Source: UBA6382 sp963600315 (GTDB lineage Bacteria; Bacteroidota; Bacteroidia; Bacteroidales; Bacteroidaceae). Taken from it: a stretch of DNA of 5,694 nt. This document shows, one piece after another, positions 1 through 4,955 of the stretch (position 1 is the stretch's first letter; each line of letters starts with the position of its first letter). The position numbers and the translations under genes were made by a program. The DNA is taken from NCBI GenBank assembly GCA_963600315.1, contig CAVCAW010000117.1:1-5694 (forward strand), written 5' to 3'. The notes below the pieces were generated by a model. The model was not told the origin of the DNA, made no database searches, and worked only from the letters and a program-made list of their open reading frames with translations.

Positions 1-106
1 CAAGCCAAATGTCAAAACGGGTGTCCGTCTTCTCAAAATGGTCGACATCAAAATTGTCTATCAGAACATCCGGGAGGATAGCGCGTAGAAGATTGTCTGT
101 TTTCAT
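1..106 (-). CDS. ISAon1-like transposase N-terminal protein (partial, 3' end outside window)
   Basis: The minus strand opens at ATG 106-104 and stays open for 35 codons to the window edge. The protein begins MKTDNLLRAILPDV and includes a DNFDV..F and a RFDIWL segment. From memory this matches the short first ORF of ISAon1-type insertion sequences of Bacteroidetes, whose product is the N-terminal region of the transposase and is followed by a second ORF with the catalytic domain. Only the start is present, so no catalytic residues can be seen. The start is supported by a consensus Bacteroidetes -7 box lying only 4 nt upstream, which would give a very short or absent leader. The gene lies in the flank on the chromosomal side of the tRNA remnant and is probably unrelated to the element on the right. 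Family assignment is recognition only; the alternative is an unrelated small hypothetical protein. Confidence 0.68.
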   Translation of the reverse strand, partial: MKTDNLLRAILPDVLIDNFDVDHFEKTDTRFDIWL

Positions 107-110
107 TCTA

Positions 111-118
111 CAAAGGTA
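111..118 (-). promoter_or_regulatory. -7 box of the IS ORF
   Basis: The minus strand reads TACCTTTG, a full match to the Bacteroidetes -7 consensus TAnnTTTG, 4 nt before the ATG at 106. No clear TTG -33 element is visible at the usual 19-21 nt further upstream. If used, transcription would begin almost on the start codon. Confidence 0.45.
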
Positions 119-185
119 CCACTTTACGCTTGAATCGTCCAGCTGCCCACCGGGAAAATCCGCTGACCCCAAATTATTCGCTTAT

Positions 186-228
186 CCCCACTAAATATCT
201 ACTGAGCCCCCTTCCTTCCTTAGTGGGG
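186..228. repeat. 9-bp inverted repeat, possible IS terminus region
   Basis: CCCCACTAA (186-194) and TTAGTGGGG (220-228) form a perfect 9-bp inverted repeat around a 25-nt purine/pyrimidine-skewed spacer. It sits about 80-120 nt upstream of the IS ORF start, where the outer end of that insertion sequence is expected. The IS boundary cannot be fixed without the other end and the target duplication. It could also be a hairpin belonging to the chromosome. Confidence 0.3.
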
Positions 229-252
229 CGGTGGTGCGCATACACAACACAA

Positions 253-283
253 AAAAGCAGTTGCGAAATCCGTAACTGCTTTT
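253..283 (-). terminator. Rho-independent terminator downstream of tRNA-Met
   Basis: AAAAGCAGTT (253-262) and AACTGCTTTT (274-283) pair perfectly over 10 bp around an 11-nt loop. Read on the minus strand the hairpin ends in a T-run and lies 8 nt past the tRNA 3' end, as expected for a tRNA transcript terminator. It shows that the DNA left of the tRNA remnant is the natural downstream flank of the tRNA gene. Confidence 0.75.
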
Positions 284-290
284 CTCTGTG

Positions 291-338
291 TGGACCAGAT
301 AGGGCTTGAACCTATGACCTCCAGATTATGAGTCTGAG
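291..338 (-). pseudogene. 3' portion of tRNA-Met(CAT): attachment-site remnant
   Basis: Read on the minus strand, this is the 3' part of a tRNA. It has an anticodon arm with loop CTCATAA (anticodon CAT) closed by a 5-bp stem with one wobble, then a variable loop. A T arm with five pairs (ATAGG/CCTAT) around TTCAAGC follows, then the 3' acceptor strand CTGGTCC plus discriminator A. CCA is not encoded. The 5' acceptor strand, D arm and the rest are missing: upstream (339-360) is AT-rich DNA without tRNA character. An isolated 3' fragment next to an integrase gene is the usual duplicated core left when a tyrosine recombinase integrates at a tRNA gene. The intact copy should then lie at the far end of the element, beyond this window. 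Whether it is elongator or another Met-type tRNA cannot be told from the fragment. Confidence 0.8.
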
Positions 339-397
339 AGAATACAATTTTATGAAATTTTCTTTGTTTAAAATTAGGCTGATACACAGGTGTTTAC

Positions 398-405
398 TAA
401 ATTTG
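398..405 (+). promoter_or_regulatory. Candidate -7 box upstream of the integrase
   Basis: The plus strand reads TAAATTTG, a full match to TAnnTTTG. No good TTG lies 19-21 nt upstream, so the -33 element is weak or absent. Transcription from here would give a leader of about 150 nt that contains the paired repeats and would begin next to the attachment site. Confidence 0.35.
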
Positions 406-447
406 CACCATCAAACGAAATGTTAAAAAACCCCATAACTCGCACCG

Positions 448-469
448 ATTGTTTTCGCATTGTTTTCGC
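448..469 (+). repeat. Tandem ATTGTTTTCGC repeats, putative arm-type sites
   Basis: Two perfect, abutting 11-bp copies of ATTGTTTTCGC (448-458 and 459-469). The second runs into a perfect 12-bp palindrome TTTTCGCGAAAA (463-474). Their core TGTTTTCGC is the reverse complement of a second pair of repeats at 531-556. Position between the attachment remnant and the integrase start, repeat length and paired layout fit integrase or excisionase arm-type binding sites. They could instead be an operator for integrase expression. Confidence 0.5.
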
Positions 470-530
470 GAAAAACGGGTTGAAAACAACGGTGAAACGT
501 CTGAAGGGTTGGATAAAATTGAAAGAAATT

Positions 531-556
531 GCGAAAACAAATCGCGAAAACAGATT
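531..556 (-). repeat. Tandem GCGAAAACA repeats, inverted partners of the 448-469 pair
   Basis: Two 13-nt units, GCGAAAACAAATC (531-543) and GCGAAAACAGATT (544-556), share GCGAAAACA and differ at two positions. They are in inverted orientation to the 448-469 pair, with about 60 nt between the pairs, and end 7 nt before the preferred integrase start. An upstream-extended reading frame (ATG at 390) covers both pairs. The repeats make a coding role of that stretch unlikely and favour the start at 564. Confidence 0.5.
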
Positions 557-563
557 GGTAAAT

Positions 564-2030
564 ATGGCAAAGAAACTCACAACCTCGCTGACTGGATTTA
601 AAGAGCGCCAGTGTACAATGGCAATAGTTCTGGACATTCGCAGCAACCGCAAGGATGTAACAGAATATCCCGTGAAGGCTCGTTTCACGATTGACCGTCG
701 TTCCTATTATTATCCCATAGGTGGAAGCTACTCAAAAAAAGACTTCTCGGAAATCTGCAACGTACAGAAGAGTAAGTCGCCAAAATATGAAGAGAAGAAA
801 CGGCTGCTGGAGACCGTAGATAAGTACAAGGAGATGCTTGTGAATCTCACCCCTGGCCATGAGCTGACATTGGATGCAGTTCGTATGGTCGTAGAGGGCA
901 AAGTCGCCTCTCAAACCAATGAGTCATTCATTGGTATCTGGGAAGAGATTATCCACAATTTGAGGACAGAGAATAATGGGGCAAGATATACAACTGCTGA
1001 GCCATACGAGTCAGCTTTGAAGTCGTTCAAGAAGTTCCTTTGGAAAGAGGACATCAAAGGCTTTGAAGTAAACGTGGAGCATATTAAGAAGTGGGAGCAT
1101 GGTATGATCAATGGTGCCGTAGGGAAGAATGGTGAGCAGTTAAAGCCAATAAGTACTACTACACGTGGTATCAACCTTCGCCACTGTCGGGCTGTATGGA
1201 ATGAATGTCGCCGTCGGGGCTACTTGTTGCAAACAGAGTACCCATTCTCCAATGCTAAGAAGGGACTGGTATCGATTCCAGCCCCTGCTTCGCGAAAGGA
1301 AGAATACCTTGACGTTGAAAGAATGACCCAACTCTATCAAGTATTCATCAACAAGAACTACCCAAGTACATGGAAGGAAGGGTATGCTGAGCGAGCCCAT
1401 TACTCACTTGGTCTGTTCTTGGTGCAATATCTTGGCAATGGTTTCAATCTTGTTGACGTGGGCCAGCTGACCTATTCGCAGTATTATTTCGACACAGAAC
1501 GAAAGGCTTTCAGGTTCTATCGTAAGAAAACGCGTGGTCGTAGTAGTGGCGGTGCTGAGGTTATTATTCCGATCATCGAGCCATTACAACGTATTCTTGA
1601 TGAAATTGCAGCTCCTCCAAAGCTGAATGCCTATGTATTCCCACAAGTTCTTGAAGGTGCAACACATGAACATGACATTCGCAAACGTGTTTCTGGAGAA
1701 AACTCAAACATTCAAGACCGAGTAATCAAAATATGCGAAGATGTACTTCATTGGGAAGTTCGTCCATCAGGAACCTGGGCGCGTCATAGTTTTGCTACCA
1801 ACCTCACCCATGCTGGTGTAGAGCGGTCGTATATTCAAGAAAGCATGGGGCACTCTCACCTGCAGTCAGTTACCGATCGATATATTGCCAACTATCCATT
1901 GGAGAAACAGATGGAATACAACTCAAAGCTGCTGAACCTTTCACCGGCACCAGCTGTGACGAAAAAGGACATCAAGAAAATGAGCAAGGCTGAAATGGCT
2001 GCCCTGCTCATGGAGTTGATGGAGAAATGA
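564..2030 (+). CDS. int: Tyrosine recombinase/integrase (Bacteroidetes type)
   Basis: A 488-residue site-specific recombinase that would catalyse integration and excision of this element at the tRNA-Met site. The order is typical: an N-terminal arm-binding domain around residues 19-90 (MAIVLDIRSNRKD, then a YYYPIGGSYS strand), an alpha-helical core-binding domain about 120-230, and a catalytic domain about 245-455. The nucleophile is Y440 in DRYIANYP. R407 (TWARHSFAT) is Arg II, H430 (MGHSH) is the second conserved His, and K322 is the likely beta-hairpin lysine. Two canonical residues are replaced: the GxR motif near 291-298 reads GNGFNLVD with no Arg, and the His of HxxR is T404. The frame is open from 390, but 390-563 carries repeats and looks non-coding, so ATG 564 is chosen; ATG 618 is possible. 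No Shine-Dalgarno is visible. The gene ends 22 nt from the convergent ATPase stop. Family is certain, target inferred. Confidence 0.93.
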   Translation: MAKKLTTSLTGFKERQCTMAIVLDIRSNRKDVTEYPVKARFTIDRRSYYYPIGGSYSKKDFSEICNVQKSKSPKYEEKKRLLETVDKYKEMLVNLTPGHELTLDAVRMVVEGKVASQTNESFIGIWEEIIHNLRTENNGARYTTAEPYESALKSFKKFLWKEDIKGFEVNVEHIKKWEHGMINGAVGKNGEQLKPISTTTRGINLRHCRAVWNECRRRGYLLQTEYPFSNAKKGLVSIPAPASRKEEYLDVERMTQLYQVFINKNYPSTWKEGYAERAHYSLGLFLVQYLGNGFNLVDVGQLTYSQYYFDTERKAFRFYRKKTRGRSSGGAEVIIPIIEPLQRILDEIAAPPKLNAYVFPQVLEGATHEHDIRKRVSGENSNIQDRVIKICEDVLHWEVRPSGTWARHSFATNLTHAGVERSYIQESMGHSHLQSVTDRYIANYPLEKQMEYNSKLLNLSPAPAVTKKDIKKMSKAEMAALLMELMEK

Positions 2031-2052
2031 CATCTTCTATTATAACCATTTA

Positions 2053-3189
2053 CTATTCGTAGAACTTCTGTCGTTTAAGCCATTGTTTGAACAGTGAATC
2101 ATTGAAAGAAATTTCCTGTCCATCCACGTCGATAAGATCTTTCTTTAGCAACGCTTTTTTGACCGATTGTACATTGGCTGAGGATTCAAGGCGATATTTC
2201 TTGATGACATCTTTTCTACTGAATCCGGTGGTAACACCATTAGCCAATGCACGAAGGAAGTTAAGCTGAAGTTCTGAAATCTGCTCCACTTCTCTTTGGA
2301 AGAAGACCTTGTTCTGTTCCAATAGATCGTCAATAGCTTCCGTGACATCTTTATTGGTAACCACCTTATCGGTTTTATACCACACCACCCATGCCAGGTG
2401 CTGAACATATGAAGATAGGTTTTCCGTTGCTTCGCAGATTTTTGTGGCTTGTTCAGCAGAGATAGTCTTGCCAGTTTCTTGGAACTTGGCACAAATGAAC
2501 GGTACCCATTTCTCCGTGGGGATTTTTTGGAGGAACAACATGTCTCCAAACTTGTAGAATGGTTTGCTCTTGTCATTGAAGATGTTTTCCATCAAGTGTT
2601 TCTTGCTTCCAAACATGCAATATGTAACGTTCTGCTGATGCTGCCATACAGAGCGTAGCTTTTTCTGGAACTTCAATGAGTCATCGAAATCTGCTATCTG
2701 TTGGAACTCATCCAAGCATACCACCAGGCGGATATTCTTTTTTTGAGCTATCTTCTCTGGCAATTGTAATATGTCGGTTTCTGTATCATCCTTGGGATTC
2801 CATTCAAACGACAGCGAGAAATCGTTCATTGGGTCGGAACCAAATGAGAACTTGGGCGAGATGTTGGAAAGGAATGTCTTTGCTGTCTCCACCCACTCGT
2901 CAATTTTTGAAGATGTCTGTTTGATGACAGCCGAAGCAAAAGCATGGTAGAACTCGTATTCTGACTTACACTGGAAAATATCGATGAATACAGGCTTGAT
3001 GTCAGGTCTGTCTATTTCTGTGATGACTTTTTTTACAAGCGACGTCTTTCCCCATCGACGAGGAGAAATAAGGATTGTGTTAATGCCATGAGTAAGATTG
3101 GCATGAAGGCGTTTAGCATCTTCTGCCCTATCAGTAAAATACGTTCCTTCAGCAGCCTTGCCAAAGACAAATGGATTTTCTATAGCCAT
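2053..3189 (-). CDS. AAA-type P-loop ATPase (archaeal-ATPase-like, COG1672/PF01637-like)
   Basis: A 378-residue cytosolic ATPase without signal peptide or membrane segment. The N-terminal IENPFVFGKAAEG segment precedes a P-loop at residues 42-50 (SPRRWGKTS, with Ser in place of the usual first Gly). Walker B is VVCLDEF with D160/E161, and a likely sensor-1 segment is FGSKKHLM near 193-200. The C-terminal 75 residues look like a winged helix (ELQLNFLRALANG, then SRKDVIKKY), a usual ending for this family. Known members are stand-alone NTPases, many of unknown role, some in mobile elements. The frame is open to an ATG at 3297, but a consensus promoter at 3215-3245 lies inside that extension, so ATG 3189 (MAIENPF) is the likely start, with a leader of about 20 nt. 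It is convergent with the integrase and separately expressed from the operon. It may be cargo, for example in defence or element maintenance; no partner gene shows which. Confidence 0.88.
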   Translation of the reverse strand: MAIENPFVFGKAAEGTYFTDRAEDAKRLHANLTHGINTILISPRRWGKTSLVKKVITEIDRPDIKPVFIDIFQCKSEYEFYHAFASAVIKQTSSKIDEWVETAKTFLSNISPKFSFGSDPMNDFSLSFEWNPKDDTETDILQLPEKIAQKKNIRLVVCLDEFQQIADFDDSLKFQKKLRSVWQHQQNVTYCMFGSKKHLMENIFNDKSKPFYKFGDMLFLQKIPTEKWVPFICAKFQETGKTISAEQATKICEATENLSSYVQHLAWVVWYKTDKVVTNKDVTEAIDDLLEQNKVFFQREVEQISELQLNFLRALANGVTTGFSRKDVIKKYRLESSANVQSVKKALLKKDLIDVDGQEISFNDSLFKQWLKRQKFYE

Positions 3190-3214
3190 ATATTCAAACT
3201 TTGTTTTCTGACTG

Positions 3215-3245
3215 CAAAGGTATGAAATAAAATTGTTACAAACAA
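3215..3245 (-). promoter_or_regulatory. Promoter of the ATPase gene
   Basis: On the minus strand TACCTTTG (3222-3215) matches the -7 consensus TAnnTTTG exactly, and a TTG (3245-3243) lies 20 nt upstream, the expected -33 spacing. It is followed by about 25 nt to ATG 3189. This is the best promoter in the window and fixes the ATPase start. Confidence 0.7.
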
Positions 3246-3329
3246 GTTTATTACTAATAAGGTTATTACTTTTAACATTATATGCCTCGTTTGCCACATT
3301 TTGAGGTATCGTTTTGTGCTTTAGGGATT

Positions 3330-3442
3330 ATGCCAAACATGTGCTACAGCTTGCTCTTGAAGTGGAATGCCTCCCAACGACAATAGTCGGATGGGGTATT
3401 AGGCTACCCGATACTGAAAAAATGTGGCATCGGCAAGCCGAT
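3330..3442 (+). repeat. Structured element, copy 1 (three hairpins, covarying with copy 2)
   Basis: Order on the plus strand. ATGCCA (3330-3335) can pair with TGGCAT (3425-3430), with CAT 3338-3340 to ATG 3422-3424 continuing the stem. Hairpin 1 is CTAC/GTGG (3344-3347/3362-3365) plus AGC/GCT with TT apex. Hairpin 2 is GCCT/AGGC (3369-3372/3401-3404), CCCA/TGGG and CGAC/GTCG with loop AATA and a GTATT bulge. A linker CCCGATACTG and A6 follow. Hairpin 3 is ATCGGC/GCCGAT (3429-3434/3437-3442). P1 and hairpin 3 share A3429 and T3430, so they are partly exclusive. There is no coding potential. The same layout with different stems occurs at 3514-3637. It could be an RNA or a folded single-stranded DNA site; strand and transcription are not shown. 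Confidence 0.65.
3417..3442 (-). terminator. Possible terminator of leftward transcripts within copy 1
   Basis: On the minus strand the 6-bp stem ATCGGC/GCCGAT with minimal loop is followed by GCCACA and a run of six T (complement of 3417-3422). The six-base gap between stem and T-run makes it a weak intrinsic terminator. It would stop leftward read-through from the operon before the ATPase promoter. Confidence 0.3.
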
Positions 3443-3513
3443 TAGACTGACTCGATATTATCCCTTGGCATCGGCACTGGGATTCACGACCAACCTCGTT
3501 TAAGAACTGTTCC

Positions 3514-3637
3514 ATGCCAGATGTTATGACCTCTGCTTGCAGATTTTATGTGGTCAGCTCACCGTTCGATGAAAATCGAAACGGGTAATGAGCTTCCCGA
3601 TACTTGAAAAATGTGGCACGCGCAAGCGCGATGCCGC
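3514..3637 (+). repeat. Structured element, copy 2 (three hairpins, covarying with copy 1)
   Basis: Order on the plus strand. ATGCCA (3514-3519) comes first. Hairpin 1 is GACC/GGTC (3528-3531/3552-3555) plus TCTGC/GCAGA (3532-3536/3539-3543) with TT apex. Hairpin 2 is AGCTCA/TGAGCT (3556-3561/3589-3594), CCG/CGG, and TTCGAT/ATCGAA (3565-3570/3575-3580) with loop GAAA and a GTAA bulge. A linker CCCGATACTTG and A5 follow, then TGGCA. Hairpin 3 is GGCA-CGCGC/GCGCG-A-TGCC (3615-3623/3626-3635), extendable by G3613-C3637 and T3614-G3636. Compared with copy 1, stems have changed on both sides while the apices GCTTGC and GCAAGC, the GGGTA...CCCGATACT segment and TGGCA are kept. It begins directly after the stop of the 3638-4279 gene on the other strand. 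Confidence 0.65.
3607..3637 (-). terminator. Terminator of the 5319-3638 operon (hairpin 3 of copy 2)
   Basis: Read on the minus strand directly after the TAA at 3640-3638, a GC-rich hairpin (GGCA, bulge, CGCGC paired with GCGCG, TGCC) is followed by ACA and five T (complement of 3607-3611). Position and base composition fit the operon's transcription terminator. The three-base gap before the T-run is a slight departure from the usual form. Confidence 0.5.
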
Positions 3638-4279
3638 TTATTCATGTTTGTAAAGATTTTCCTGACGTGCCAGATACTCGTCGTACGTTATCGCATTCTT
3701 TCTCCACTCTTCACGCTCTCTTTCTCTTTCCCTTTGTTCCCTTTCTTCGTAAGCCCGACTCCTGTCACGCAGGAAGTCGTGAAGGCTGAGAATGATGATG
3801 GAAGGGTCAAAGGTGTTATAAAAATGGCGATAGCGAGCGGAACAGAAATAAAAGAAGAACAGTTGCAACTCATCGACCTTTAAGTAACCGAATTGTTGTG
3901 CGATAATCTTGACCAGCTTTGCTGCCTGATAGTTGTCTGGCATTTCCTTTATGCCCATGAACAGACAGGCATCTTGGACTTCAGGTAGCAGCCATGCCTC
4001 GGCAGCCCCACGTCCATAGATGACATTCAGTGAGGCCAAAGTCGGAGACTGTCCGAAATAACATTCTTCGGGATGCTCACTAATCTGCAATTGCCTATCA
4101 GGGTTCACCGCGACCATAAATTCCTTAATGGTCGGAAACCTATCCTTCACCTTCGCCAAAGCTGACGGTAGGTTCGTTGTTTCCGGCAAGGAATTGCGAG
4201 ACGAGTTGCTGGGTGTTTTGCAAGGCAACTGCCCGTTTCGCTCCATTTGTTGAAGTATTGTGCTGATTGTTGCTCCCAT
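3638..4279 (-). CDS. DUF6633-like protein, third gene of operon
   Basis: A 213-residue soluble protein without signal or membrane segment. The middle (about residues 72-172) carries SPTLASLNVIYGRGAAEAWLL, then KLVKIIAQQFGYLKVDELQLFFF and YRHFYNTFDPSIIILSLHDF. I recognise this pattern from Bacteroidales proteins filed as DUF6633, often beside DUF6291 genes in mobile elements. The biochemical role is unknown. By position it may act with its neighbour in DNA replication, much as helicase loaders pair with initiators, but this is inference. The C-terminus has a highly charged Glu/Arg helix (about residues 177-190) and ends TYDEYLARQENLYKHE. Start is uncertain: ATG 4279 gives a 140-nt overlap with the upstream gene, ATG 4246 shortens it, and GTG 4150 would nearly abolish it. 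The NLPSALAKVKDRFPTIKEF stretch looks like family sequence, so a start at 4279 or 4246 is preferred. No Shine-Dalgarno is seen. Confidence 0.78.
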   Translation of the reverse strand: MGATISTILQQMERNGQLPCKTPSNSSRNSLPETTNLPSALAKVKDRFPTIKEFMVAVNPDRQLQISEHPEECYFGQSPTLASLNVIYGRGAAEAWLLPEVQDACLFMGIKEMPDNYQAAKLVKIIAQQFGYLKVDELQLFFFYFCSARYRHFYNTFDPSIIILSLHDFLRDRSRAYEEREQREREREREEWRKNAITYDEYLARQENLYKHE

Positions 4280-4955
4280 TGTAAGAAATGTTTGGTGTTA
4301 ATGGTTCCGTTTCCCAAGTACGGTATGTAAGGAAGTTGGAAAAGTCCTTGCGGTACTTACTGTCAGGGCGAGCCATGACATACTTGGGTATATACTCAAA
4401 TATCCTTTTCTTTTCGTCGAAAGAAAGTTGCTTCCATCGTTGGCGTAGCTGCTCAACATCGCCGGTAGGCTTCCCGTACATCTCCCAAATCTCATCAAAG
4501 GTGTGTTCTTCATCCTCTGCCACCTCCGCTTCATTGATGATGTGTGTGTCACTACCATCATCAATGTCTGGATTAGACCTTGGATTTGGATTAGGGGTAG
4601 GATTAGGATGGATAACCGTCCTTGTCGTTGGACATCGGTCGTTGTCGGTCGATAACGATGGATTACGTTCGTTATCCAACGATGCCTCCTTGAAGTTACT
4701 CTGCATGGCCTTCCGCTTCATCGAGTTTGAACGATTCTTCTCGCATTTCGCCTTGTATGCCTCTCGACTGCGGTCTATCTGAGTACTGATTACCGTGAAG
4801 AGTGACATCATCGGACCATTGAAATCAGGTAAGGTGCCTTCATCTGCGTATGCAAAGAGAGCCTTGATGAGTTTGCCCGCATCTTCGTCCGATAAATAAT
4901 CGATGGCTGCTCGATGCTCGGTGAAAAGTAAAATGGTGTTAGCATCCTTCTGCAT
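4140..4955 (-). CDS. DUF6291-like replication initiator/helicase-loader-like protein
   Basis: A 271-residue two-domain soluble protein. Residues 1-75 (ILLFTEHRAAIDYLSDED, then AGKLIKALFAYADEG and STQIDRSREAYKAKCEKNR) match my memory of DUF6291. A hydrophilic linker, about 85-150, contains an Asn-Pro repeat (residues 117-129). Residues about 150-216 (FDEIWEMYGKPTG, RWKQLSFDEKKRIFEYIPKYV, FSNFLTYRTWETE) resemble the C-terminal domain of phage O-type and DnaT-like replication proteins, which recruit the helicase. An Asn/Gln-rich tail follows. Start: the frame is open to ATG 5009, but ATG 4955 is chosen because a good Shine-Dalgarno lies 6 nt ahead and the skipped 18 residues are only Lys/Arg-rich. 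It overlaps the upstream gene by 17 nt and the downstream gene by up to 140 nt, so the three are probably co-translated. A role in replication of the excised element is inferred. Confidence 0.82.
   Translation of the reverse strand: MQKDANTILLFTEHRAAIDYLSDEDAGKLIKALFAYADEGTLPDFNGPMMSLFTVISTQIDRSREAYKAKCEKNRSNSMKRKAMQSNFKEASLDNERNPSLSTDNDRCPTTRTVIHPNPTPNPNPRSNPDIDDGSDTHIINEAEVAEDEEHTFDEIWEMYGKPTGDVEQLRQRWKQLSFDEKKRIFEYIPKYVMARPDSKYRKDFSNFLTYRTWETEPLTPNISYNGSNNQHNTSTNGAKRAVALQNTQQLVSQFLAGNNEPTVSFGEGEG
4570..4676. repeat. Iteron-like repeats inside the initiator-like gene
   Basis: In the linker-coding part, GGATTAG occurs at 4570, 4588 and 4600 and GGATTTG at 4582, all on a 6- or 12-nt spacing. 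Next to it are repeated TCGTTG/TCGGTCG units (4624-4650) and the inverted repeat GATAACG/CGTTATC (4651-4657/4670-4676). The first set encodes the Asn-Pro repeat, which alone could explain its period. Some phage initiator genes carry their origin at this place. Confidence 0.3.

Noticed and set aside
390..563. N-terminal extension of the integrase from ATG 390
   Set aside because: The stretch is dominated by paired repeats and a palindrome, does not look like recombinase sequence, and family-like sequence begins at about 564-618.
2030..2053. Bidirectional terminator between integrase and ATPase
   Set aside because: The 22-nt gap has no stem of useful length or T-run on either strand.
3190..3297. 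N-terminal extension of the ATPase from ATG 3297
   Set aside because: A full promoter with correct -33/-7 spacing lies inside it, and the extra residues are Asn-rich and unlike the family.
3330..3637. CRISPR array, integron attC sites or toxI-type repeats
   Set aside because: There are only two diverged copies of 113-124 nt with no uniform spacer pattern, no GTTRRRY/RYYYAAC ends, and no cas, integron integrase or toxN-like gene in the window.
3330..3637. Retron or diversity-generating retroelement RNA
   Set aside because: No reverse transcriptase is encoded anywhere in the window.
3611..3883. Plus-strand open frames opposite the DUF6633-like gene
   Set aside because: They are shadows of the Glu/Arg-rich coding region on the minus strand, with Phe/Pro-rich translation and no family match.
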